This document shows positions 54,352 through 64,000 of a DNA stretch of 64,000 bases, one piece after another. Each line of letters opens with the position of its first letter. Positions within the stretch are counted from its first letter, which is position 1. The notes beneath the pieces were generated by a model, which worked only from the letters and a program-made list of their open reading frames with translations, made no database searches and was not told the DNA's origin. This stretch comes from Alternaria dauci (lineage: Eukaryota > Ascomycota > Dothideomycetes > Pleosporales > Pleosporaceae): NCBI RefSeq assembly GCF_042100115.1, contig NC_091274.1, forward strand, positions 186,001 through 250,000, read 5' to 3'. The translations under genes and the position numbers were made by a program.

Positions 54352-54979
54352 AAGCGTGGGGAGTTCCGAGGCTTCAGGCGGTGTACCAGCAGCTGCGGGA
54401 AAGTATGTGATGATTACAGGCGCAATGGGTCGGGCGTTTTACACTGCTCGTGTTGGCCTTGCAATACCAACTCTGAGATGGAGGGAGTGGGTAGGTAGGT
54501 AGAGGAAGTAGGTAGATGTCGGATGCGCAACGTTACGTCCAGATATGGGGAAACGCGGGTAATAACGGTGTCGGGAGACAATGCGCAGGCGCCAATTAGG
54601 TAGAGGGCAGAAGGAAGAAGCAACAACAACGACGCAAAGTCAGCAGTCGACAGGAAACACAGGGCCAGAACAAAAGACGTCGGCGAAATCCACGGTGAGG
54701 TTCACTGTCGTAAAGTTGTTGAACACGCGTAAGAGTAGACCTAGCATCATTCCAGTAAATTTCGCGCTTTCCTTGGAATTCCTGATCTGATCGGCACGCC
54801 TTGGCATGACGAAAGTCGCGCCCAACGCTCCCTGCGCCACACAGCCAACCCACGTGTGGCATTTGCCTGTCTGATTCCTTGCATTTGGCACAATTACCAC
54901 ATGTGCTCATTTGCCAACTCTGACACCCGCGGCCCTGATCCAGGAACGTGTCATGATGAGGCGCTCTGGACAACAAATG
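54352..54979. other. promoter side of the cytidylyltransferase gene
   Basis: 628 bp between the 5' end of PCT1 and the 3' end of CIA1, both on the minus strand. No separate gene is supported. Confidence 0.55.
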
Positions 54980-56311
54980 CTACGTAGAAACGGCCGCGTC
55001 GTCCAGAGTCCACACCCTCACCTCGCCATCGTCGCCCGTACTCAATATGACCTCCTCGTCTTCTGACCGCTTGCCCTTGTCTGCTCTCCTCGCCCAACAA
55101 ACGTGATTAATCTCAAACACATCGTGCCCCGAGAACAGTTCCGCGACCACCACCCACTCGGTCAATGCCTGTTTCTGCGCGCCATGTCCATCTACCTCCA
55201 TGCTCTCCACATCCCCGTTCTCGGTGCTCGAAGCAGCAGCAGCAGCTTGTTGCTCCCTCCACCTCTCCCTGTAGACCACAATCTTGCCATCACTCCCCGC
55301 GCTAACAATCAGCCCCGTCCTGCGACTCCAACTAACCGAGTACACCGCGCGTTCATGAGCTCTAGGCAGCACAGCCTCCTGATACCAATCCTCGTCGATA
55401 GCCGCCGAGCGGATGATACTCGGTACACCCGCGTTACGCTCCGCATTCTCATCTCTCTCGCGCGGCGTCCTGCGCCACACACGAACCGTACAATCATCCG
55501 AGCAAGTCGCGAATCTCGGTCCCGACCTCTCCAACTCCTGCACATACACCCTCTGCTCCTCTAACAACCCGTCCTTCTCCTTCCTAAAGTCCCTCTGGCC
55601 CATACCACTGCCCTCAAACTCTGCCCACCACACCGTTGCCTTGTGCGCATCAATCATAGCAACTTGCACCCAGTCATCCGCATCTTCCCTGTACAACCGC
55701 ACCGTGTCGTCGTAGCTCGTGCTCACGAGTAAATCTTCCTCTGGATGCCACGCCACGGACTTGACATCGCCATCGTGTTCCTGCAGCACGGCCACCGTTT
55801 CAAAATTGTCGTCCTCGAGCTCTTCCCATATCCATACGCTCTTGTCGCGCGAGCACGTCGCTAGATACTGGCCCGATGGTGACCACGCCAAGCACTTGAT
55901 TTCCGATTCGTGGCCGTCGAGGATACACGAGAACTGGTAGTCGTCTGCGTCATCGTCGTCATTCTCATCGTCATGTCCGCCTGTGCCTGTGAAGTCGTGT
56001 TCCATACCACCGCCACTACCTTCCTCCCGCCGCCATATCCCCGCGCTCGAATCAAAACTCCCCGTCGCGAGCACGCTCTGCCCCCGCGTGCCGGGCTTCC
56101 AGGACACGGTGCGTACACTGCGTTTGTGGCCGCCTGTTATCGAGTGCAGCAGTGTAAAGGATGTTAGGCTGTAGACGCGCACGCTGCGGTCCGAACACGC
56201 TGTTGCGACGATGGGGAGAGACGGGTGGGGCGCTGATTGCCATGTTCGTGAGTTGGACGGCGGTGTGAGGGTCGCGAGGGGGCGCAGGGTGTGTGTTTGT
56301 GCCGAAGACAT
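54980..56311 (-). CDS. CIA1: cytosolic iron-sulfur protein assembly WD40 protein Cia1
   Basis: The frame is open from an ATG at 56578, but ATG 56311 (MSSAQTHTLRPLATL) fits the family start and gives 443 residues. Cia1 (human CIAO1) is the WD40 docking protein of the targeting complex that inserts Fe-S clusters into cytosolic and nuclear apoproteins such as DNA polymerases and Leu1. Seven WD40 blades can be counted, with hallmark stretches ATACSDRSVRVYSL, VSWKPGTRG, LATGSFDSSAGIW, KCLAWSPSGQYLATCSRDKSVWIWE, VKSVAWHPEEDLLVSTSYDDTVRLY, FATCSDDCTVRVW and LIVSAGSDGKIVVY. Extra acidic loops (HDDENDDDDADDYQ near residue 125) enlarge it compared with the yeast protein of about 330 residues. No intron. 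Confidence 0.93.
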   Translation of the reverse strand: MSSAQTHTLRPLATLTPPSNSRTWQSAPHPSLPIVATACSDRSVRVYSLTSFTLLHSITGGHKRSVRTVSWKPGTRGQSVLATGSFDSSAGIWRREEGSGGGMEHDFTGTGGHDDENDDDDADDYQFSCILDGHESEIKCLAWSPSGQYLATCSRDKSVWIWEELEDDNFETVAVLQEHDGDVKSVAWHPEEDLLVSTSYDDTVRLYREDADDWVQVAMIDAHKATVWWAEFEGSGMGQRDFRKEKDGLLEEQRVYVQELERSGPRFATCSDDCTVRVWRRTPRERDENAERNAGVPSIIRSAAIDEDWYQEAVLPRAHERAVYSVSWSRRTGLIVSAGSDGKIVVYRERWREQQAAAAASSTENGDVESMEVDGHGAQKQALTEWVVVAELFSGHDVFEINHVCWARRADKGKRSEDEEVILSTGDDGEVRVWTLDDAAVST

Positions 56312-56814
56312 GGTGGAGGGGTGGCCGCGGGCAGGGCGCGCGCTATGTAGCGGACTCGCGGTGTGCAATTGGTGGTCGGGATTGAGGTATGAGCAAATAT
56401 GTGTTATGAGAGAGTGATACCGTCCCCTTTGTCTGCTGGTGTCGCGCAGAGCTGGCTTTGAGTCAATCGATTCGGAGAGTTGACGCGTGGGGCATGGAAA
56501 GTTCAGATGAGCGTCATTCGCCAAGCCTCCTCCCACCATTGTGGGCCGGCCAGCTGCGTTATCGGACAAACCGCACATGTGCCTTGACCAAATGCATTCT
56601 CGGAATTCATCCTACACATAATATACACATTACCCTATACACTCTCATGAACGACTCCATCATACTCCCTACTCATTAAACCCATCGAGTGCCCACAAAT
56701 GCCCAAACTCCCCTCCTTTTCATCATCGTATCATCATGAAGGGGTATCCCAAGTACTCAAATGGATCCAACGCCGCGCAATGCTTCCAAAACAAAACCCA
56801 CCATCTAATCCCCC
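56312..56814. other. short gene-free stretch
   Basis: Promoter of CIA1 and 3' flank of the MHYT gene. Nothing else is seen. Confidence 0.55.
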
Positions 56815-59371
56815 TTACTTCCTGACCCCATGATACCCCGGCCTCGTCACCGCATGCGGATCCCGAAAACTCGTCGTAATACTCATCAGCCTGTCCGCCA
56901 GTGTCTGCTGCTCCGTCTCCGCAATGCCAACCTGCGCCTTCACTCCCAACTCACTGAGTTCAACATTCGCTCCGTCTTTGCCCTCATCCACATGGATGTT
57001 CTGCGTGCTCGTCACCATGATGCCTCCCCACGGATGCGTCGACGGCTCAGACGCTGTCGATGACGTTGTGGAATTAACGAGTCCCTTCTCGGAGCCTGTG
57101 TCCGTCTGCAGACTTAGTTCTGTCGAACTCGAGCCTTTGGAGCGCAGAGCACGCGACCAGATGTATCCGCGGCTGGAAGGCGCGACTTTGGTTACAGAGG
57201 GCGCGCGGCGGCGAGAAGACAGTTCCTTGTGGTTCTTCTGGGCAAGAATAGCGTGATCGGCACATCCCTCCTGACTCCTCAAGTACGTTTTGAAGAAAGA
57301 GACCGGAATGACTTTGAGCGTCAGGCTTTGCAGGCTCTGCACGTAAATCTCTTTGATGCCGCAAAAGGCGAAGATAGTTGCCTGGTTGAGCTCCGTCTGG
57401 CCGTGCATCATATCGAGTTGCTGCGATGAGAAGACTGCGCGATGCAGCGTTTCTTCTGGACAATCGCGGAGCAGTTCCATGATCTTGTTGCGGAACTTGT
57501 CAAGGAACACGTCATCTTCCGAGTCCGTTGCTGTGCGGTTATTGATCCGCAACAAACAGTCATCCAGCGTTGAACCGTTAAAGGTGGCGAGAATGCTTAT
57601 TTGTCGTCCGTCAAGCTCATCGCTGCTTAGCTTTACCATAGGGAGGCGGCTGGGTGCGGCGCGCGGTACGATGACATCCAGGCCCCTCATACCGGGCTTG
57701 GGTTGTAAGAGGAAGGACGCCAGGTAGGTTCCTTTTCTGGGAAGAGACGATTGCCTCTCGCTGAATGCGTGGAGGCGACCAACGAGGTTCTCGAGATCAT
57801 CACGGGGTATCTGTAAACTGCGGGCTAGGTGATCGCTGACTTGTTCGACACTCGCGAATCCGTATCCGAGGTTGTGCAGCCGGTGCGCCTCGACTGTATC
57901 AACCTTCTTCGTAAGCACGAGCATTTGGCCGCGGCCGAAGAGGATCGGTTTCACGATAGCGGCCTCTAGGTCCTTGGTCGCTACGTCTGCAGCCACAATG
58001 GTCTTGTTGCCGTAGTTGCTCGACCAGATTGCGCGGTTGTTCATGGTGCCCGTTGTCAACACCTCCTCATAGAGACATCCCAAGTTATGCAGGCTTGTGT
58101 CGAGAGTCTTTGCAATCTCATGAGCGGTGACGCAGAACAGCTCTCGAAAGGTAGCCGAGTAGCTCGAATCCTCGTCGGTTTCAGAAGAAGTCCTGCTGTT
58201 GCTTGCGTGAGTGGGCGATTGGAGATAGCCGGTTGCCTGTAGATGCTCGCGCATTGTTGGGATGAGATCGGAAACGCCAGTCCAGTTGCGCGATACTCGA
58301 AAGATCCATTGGAACACGGGATGCGCGGTGTTGAACTCTTCGTCAAAGGTTCTTCGGTGGAATTGGTGGGTGATGGTCTGGCAAGGCATCAGTCCGCTTT
58401 GACTGACGAGTAGTCTTCCTTCAGGGTCGAATGTGGCGATGGCCAAAACGACTTGTTGCGCTCGATTCTTCTCCAGTCGTCGTTGACGTTGCTTGATGAA
58501 GCCGAGCATAAAACACACGACACATGCAGTTAAACACTGATGCTAATTAGCGATGCACAGTTTGCATGAGAGAACAACTTACGAGGCACAGAGATATGAT
58601 AAGGTTTGTGTTCCTTTCCTGACCGTGTCCGTGGTGGTAGCCTCGGACCTCATACCAGGTCCCAGCTGCAGCAGTCCAGTGCATTCCGCAAACAGCCAAG
58701 GCGAGCACAATCGCTACGATGATCCGTCGCCAGACATTGTTCATCCAATGTTTGCTCCAGTGGAAGAAAAGACTGAACGAGATCAGACATGCGCCCACAG
58801 CGATGGAGGCGGCGCCAACCACGTGCGCCCAACTGAGAATGATCCGGTAGTTGGTAGTGCCGTTGTTGCCCAGATAATGCATCTCAGTGACCGCTGCTCC
58901 TCCGCAGATGCCACAAACACCCAGAGATGCGAATCGGACCAAGGATCCTTTGTTCCCTTTGTAAAACTTGTCTGCGGCCAGCAGTCCCAGGAAGATGACG
59001 ACCACAGGGAGAATAGCCGAAACCGCGGTGTAGGTCGAACTGTAGTAGAGTTGGATCTCTTCCTCTCCATTACCGAGCACGATGGCCCGGTTTCCGACAA
59101 AGTGCATGCACCAAATCGCCACCAGGCCGAAGGATACTGCACAACCCCCTATTTGCACCCTGTAGCTTGGTCAGACCATTATACAATAATGTCATTGCAG
59201 AACATACCACGATCGCCATCCTGCTCCTGAAACTCTGCGGTGCAGCAGTTCTACCGTTGTAAAAGCCCCGATGAGGCTGACAATGTACGATCCCACGATG
59301 AACTCAGGGAGGAACGATATGCTAGGTTTGCTCCCCAGAGGATACTTGGTCGCAATCTCTGGGTCCAACAT
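56815..59371 (-). CDS. MHYT-domain multi-pass membrane protein
   Basis: Exons 59371-59208, 59159-58583 and 58536-56815, with introns of 48 and 46 nt (GTATGT/TACAG, GTAAGT/ATCAG), give 820 residues. The N-terminal 260 residues have about seven transmembrane helices and three MHYT-type motifs: WCMHFVGN (Met73), TEMHYLGN (Met148) and CGMHWTAAAGTWY (Met214). In bacteria this domain is a sensor thought to bind copper and detect oxygen, CO or NO. The last helix crosses the second splice junction (LIISLCLCLTACVVCFMLGF), and a basic coiled segment (KQRQRRLEKNRAQQ) leads to a 550-residue cytoplasmic part starting with a PAS-like stretch (VLAIATFDPEGRLLVSQSG). No GGDEF/EAL or kinase output is visible. 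Fungal MHYT proteins are poorly studied; a gas or redox sensing role is inferred. Confidence 0.85.
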
Positions 59372-62015
59372 TGCAGCGGGTATTCGTGACTCTACGTGTT
59401 GGAGGATGTAGTGGTCTCCGAAGACTGCAGATGCGCCCTAAGTACGCTGCCTGAAGAGCAGAGACTACCGTCTGTCAGTCTGCCATACTGCATAGAAGAA
59501 GAGACGATCACATACGTACCTCTACAGAATAATCGAATAAAGTTGAGGGCCAACCAAGCGGAACCGCCGGGGGATGATCGCTCTGAACAGGTCCTAGGGA
59601 AGAAGAGGTTGATCGCAGTCAAGTGATTGGCATCATCCACAGCTGATCGGCACGATAAGGCGTTACCAGTGTTTCGTCAGGGTCGTCCAAGCCAAACGGT
59701 ATGCAACCGCCTTTCAAACTACGGCTACTCCAGGGATCCAATCAGGACGTATGCGAAGTCGTTGTATATAAGCGTTCGGCCTCGTTCTAGCAGATGAAAT
59801 CCTCGAATGATCGATCGGAGAGGTAGCCGGGCGAACAGTCGTACGTAGCGGATATGTACCTGGGGCCGGTACTGTATGTAAGGATCGCTGCCTTCCATTC
59901 TAGACGTCCAGTAAAGCGGGAGAACATGCACATACTTTCGGGCCTAGTTAGTCTGGCGCAGGGCATGACAGCGACACCCCGTCGCACAGAGTCTCCACAC
60001 TTTGCTGCTGGGACCGACCACGAAGCTCCACCCTCTCTCATGCCGAGGTGCCAATGGCGGGAATCGAGCTTTTGCTACGCCACACCTCTGGCCCTTGGAT
60101 GGCAAATATCGCTTGGACGGCATGCAATCTAGTGGCTCGAAAACAGCTACTCGAGTAATTACAAAGTTCAGGTATGCCGTTTGGTCTCGGTGTTCTAGCC
60201 ACTTGTGCTGCTAACTTGTTCCGCTAGTTATGCAGATGTCTCCAACAGGATTTAGTCTTGCGCTGTGTCACAACCGTGGCTGCTGAATGCCCGGGTGACC
60301 GTGCTTTTCTTACCAAGATGAGTGCGCCGAGGATGTGTTGAAGAAGGATGTGCAATGCACGCAGCAGTCACTTGCTGTGGAGATTGCACAGCTAGAAGCG
60401 ACATTCATGCGGCCTAGAGTTGACCCGCATGTCATCGCAGAATTAGCGTGGAGGCTCAACTTTGGTACCTTGGCCGACTGATCCCGGGTCTCGGGTGACA
60501 TTGGTGAGAACGGGTAATTTGACTTGTTTCCGGACGCCAACACGGCAGAGACAGGCAGACTTCAAGGTCGAGACGTCGACGCTCACGATGGGGTAGCGCA
60601 CGATTTGGCTAGGGTCGGCATGTCACACAACCCTTGATGGTATGTGCCGTGTACCCAGAGGATTGGTATCACAATCGTCGATCATTGGATCAAGCCATGA
60701 TGCCAAATTACGAATCCTCTCAGGACACGCCCAAGTATTAGATTGTCGTGTCTTTCCCGTCTGCATGCGTCAGCTCTCGCGACTGTGCACTAAAGACTGC
60801 GATTACTATCGTTGCTCATGCGCCTAATCATTAACGTGACGACGACCATCCGATATCAGCCCTCAGGCGAACACACTCTGGCCGGCCACCCGTTCGACGG
60901 GTAAAGTCTGGGAGTGCCGGCTTGACATTTATCGCCATCCTCGCGAACTATGCGTTGGTGCGACGGCACATCACAGGTGGATACTGAGCATGGTATGCTC
61001 ATCCCGATCACATCTTTTAGGCTATGTTATAGTCTGTGCACCGATAACCGAAATGATCTTCACCCGTGCCTGGTCCTTCCGAGCCAGTGGGGCAAGGATA
61101 GCATATCTCCTGTAGGCTGCTGCTGGAGAGCCTACCAAAGCTGTTGACTGATCCTTTGCAGCTTGCAGTTTTGGGTTGATTGCATTACAGCCAGCCAACA
61201 CTGGCATGTGACGTATGCCAAATGCCTTATGACATGCTAGTTCCATGGTAGCTTTCGTCGGTGTTTGGCGTCCGAAACGAATTTTGGTTCGCTTAACGCA
61301 GCCTCGGTACAAAGGGACTCAAGCCATTGGACAGCGACGACTTTTACTGACAGGAGAGTTTTGACGGCTCGGTTTGCGCCACCCGAGCTACGAACAAGAC
61401 CCAGTCTATAGGGTGCTAGTAGTGTGAAAAGTTTCGTCAAGTCCGTATGGCAGCACTGATGGATGGAAGGTGAGGACCTGTTCTAGGCGGGTGCACGTTG
61501 TGGGGGTTCAGCTGGGGGCGAAAAAGTATTTTTCCCGTTACTTCCGGGACCAGCGGGATGATGTGCAGTTCTAGGTACGGGCCAAGCACTCCTCGATGGG
61601 AATGCGTGCTTAGGGCAAGGGTTTGACGACGATTCATGCTTCGTCCTAGTGCGGGTGGCGGGCTTGAGAAAGGGTGTTCTTGTGAGCTGCGATCAACATG
61701 CAGCTACTCTGATGTTGTTGACCTTTAGGGCTGAATACGGACAACGCAGCCTGGCGATGAACCAGTGTCCAGCGTATAGCCGGTGGATGAGTGCGGTATG
61801 CCCCAGGTCGTTCGGTCGGCGTGCCGCGTGTGACCCCATTCGGAGATCAAGAGTAAAAATAACTCCAAAGCCAGAGCAGCGAACATGTTATGCCATCGTT
61901 TGGAAGTTGAAACGGCTGCCAACCCACTATGCCCGAAAATCTGTGTAACCCCGAAACTCTAATATACGAACGACAACGCTAGTAAGCTCAAGCCGAAGGG
62001 CGTCAACGTTCGCAA
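59372..62015. other. 2.6-kb gene-free stretch
   Basis: Promoter side of the MHYT gene and 3' flank of the last gene. Many short frames on both strands, none with an ATG plus domain or splice-supported extension. No repeat was found by eye. Confidence 0.45.
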
Positions 62016-64000
62016 TCAACAGTTCAAGAGCAATTCCTCGCTACAGTCAACGTCATTCTCAAATAGCGGCTGGTCAAGGTTTTCGGGGTCTGCGATTGGC
62101 GCATGGTCCGAAGAAATACCTGCAGTCTGCGGTATCTCGACGCAGTGACTAGATCCCGTGATGATCGACTGCTGAATGGGTACAAAAAGCATTGAAAGGG
62201 GATATTCGTCCGAACTGCTAAACGTGTGGAATTGCCTATCCGCGGAGCGGGATGTATTTGCCATAGTATCCTGACAATCTGAGACAAGGAGTAAGTCGTC
62301 CCCACTTTCTCGAACATTGGTATCCAGATAGGGACTGCCGAGATGCTTTCCGTGCTGTTGGATCGTTTGAGTACTCTCGGCCGATGCTGATGCGTCGTTA
62401 GAAAGTTCACGTGGACTGTTAGCCTTGAACGATGTAGTACGCCCGGAATTGTGCCAGAGTGGTTCCTCTTCCGCCAACATATCGTCCGAAACCGGATGGT
62501 CCTCACGTGGGGAGGAAGCAACACAATTTTGAACTGAAACTGTGGGTTTCTCCTGAAGGATGCTCTGAGATGTTACCCATAAACGCCTCGCAATGGCTGG
62601 ATGCACTTCAGTAGCATCATGGTCAGCAACTGGCCATTTGCCGCTCTGGAGACCTGACGAGTCTCCTCGCACTATCGTGCTTAGTCTCTCCATCTTATCC
62701 TTAAGAGAGATGGATGTAGAGTTTACGCTACCAATTCGAGCGAGAGAACGAGCAATAGTCGGAATAAGATGACCTCTTTGGGACACAGCCTGTTCAGAGT
62801 CAGCCATGTAAGAAACAAAAGTAAAGCGATCTTCTTACAACCAAAAATCCAGTTCTCCATATTGCAGGAGCAACGTCTGCTAGCCCTAGACGGAAAGTGC
62901 TTGCTTTAGCCTTCCACCCGTCTATTGTCCTGTTCAACGTGCCACAAATCGACACGCGCATCGCCCCATCAACCATGCTGGCGACGTTTATTCGGTCTGC
63001 TGATATGGAATCTTTATATGATTTGGGCTGCATGAAAGAATCATCGGTGAGACGCTTGTGTTGTCGCTTCGGTTTTTGGGGCTTGTCAAGTGAATCTGGT
63101 TGAGTCGACATCACCATCTCCATGGCGGATCGTTTTCGATTCCGACATCCAGCTGCCTCCGCAGCGGTTGGGCTTCGGTCAGTGTTACCATCGTACAAGA
63201 GATCGCCGGTAGCCATCTCATGCAAAAGCATATCGGAGTCTTCTTCGTCTATAGTTGATGCTCTTCGCTTGCTTTGAGATGAATTCGATCGCTTCGTTGT
63301 AGACTTCCGGCGCGGGCTTGTCTCGAGGATGTCCATGCAGAGGCGTACCGAGTGGAGCAAAATCTCTGTGACACCTTCAGGTGGTCGAACGTCTGCTGCT
63401 GGTACACCTGAGAAGAGTCTGTGACGCTCCTTCTTTTCCTGCACCCCCATGGTGGATGCGTAGTTGATATCAAGGTGTATCGTCCCTGGATCCACCGCGG
63501 TATCTGTTCGTTGGGTTGGCCTCAACATCAGCTGATCCCAAACCTGTGGTTCGTCAATAACGATCATACTGAGTGTGTCCGCACCTACTGGTGCATGAAG
63601 GACAGCATCCGTGAGGTCTTGCAGCTGCTTGTAAGGTAATGAGTCTTCGTGTAAGCTGAGTTTCATTTCAAGGTGCATGTCGTGTGCGCGTTTGACCCAA
63701 GTATTTCCGGACATCAACACATCAAGGCACTGTGGTGAAGTGAGCTGCTGTAGGTAAGTTGCATCCTCTGTTGATGAGATGGTGATCAATGTTGTGAGCC
63801 ACAGCTCGTGATTGGTGGCAGGCGAGCTGAGTACTGCGCGCCCGAGCTCGACCGACTTTGACATTACTTCAGCCGTGTCACCGTTCTGGAGAAGGCGAGG
63901 ATAACGACATGAGCATTGCAGAAGTTGGTGGAGGGGCGGAGGTCGGGATGGTGAGATGTCTCCATCGACGCCAAGAGATGCGTTCGGCAAGCACCTCGAG
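62016..64000 (-). CDS. unrecognised protein, 5' end cut by window edge
   Basis: The minus-strand frame is open from the right edge to 62839, then a 49-nt intron (62838-62790; GTAAGA, AACAG, phase 0) leads into exon 62789-62016. At least 645 residues are visible and the true start lies outside. The first 230 residues are helical and globular in look (MSKSVELGRAVLSS, ELWLTTLITISSTEDATYL, WVKRAHDMHLEMKLSLHEDS). Then come basic clusters (SPRRKSTTKRSN, QSKRRAST, CRNRKRS, KPKRQHKR) that look like nuclear-localisation signals. A second globular part (RINVASMVDGAMRVSICGTLNRTI) precedes the intron, and the last 250 residues are Ser/acidic and probably disordered. I do not recognise a family; nuclear location is a guess. 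Confidence 0.65.

Overview
The window reads as nuclear DNA of a filamentous ascomycete. Genes carry introns of about 45-120 nt with GTAAGT/GTATGT-type donors, are spaced by AT/GC-mixed intergenic DNA, and belong to families typical of plant-associated fungi: HET proteins, a PTH11-like rhodopsin-fold receptor, cutinase, pectin methylesterase and small cysteine-rich secreted proteins. The mix suggests Dothideomycetes, perhaps Pleosporales, but that is an inference from gene content only.

Left part (1-24.4 kb): an alpha/beta hydrolase cut by the left edge, a SET protein with a 21-bp tandem repeat, a tandem pair of paralogous secreted cysteine-rich proteins, a dienelactone hydrolase, an F-box pseudogene with three in-frame stops, a secreted DUF1996 protein, an intact HET protein, a small mitochondrial protein, a pectin methylesterase, a CRIB-motif protein, a PTH11-like membrane protein, HemB and a BCS1-like AAA ATPase.

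Middle part (24.9-46 kb) is the accessory-looking stretch. Its centre is a divergent pair sharing about 250 bp of promoter: a 1,390-residue helical-repeat protein ending in a CHAT (caspase-like) protease domain, and a four-exon, 314-residue protein whose sequence resembles fungal gasdermin-like pore formers. In fungi, gasdermin genes are often clustered with a protease that activates them, so this pair is a strong candidate for a two-gene regulated cell-death module. Around it lie a diverged direct repeat, relics, a DUF3669 kinase-like protein, a cutinase with an Ala/Ser tail, a gene apparently built from a copia-type Pol beta-barrel domain, an eight-cysteine secreted protein, a disrupted HET gene and a quinone-oxidoreductase-like gene broken by one amber codon.

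Right part (46.9-64 kb) is housekeeping or regulatory: a TCP11/Sok1-like protein, choline-phosphate cytidylyltransferase, the WD40 protein Cia1, a fungal MHYT-domain membrane protein and an unrecognised gene cut by the right edge. No tRNA, rRNA, CRISPR array or intact transposon was found. Exon boundaries were placed by eye from splice signals and reading frame.
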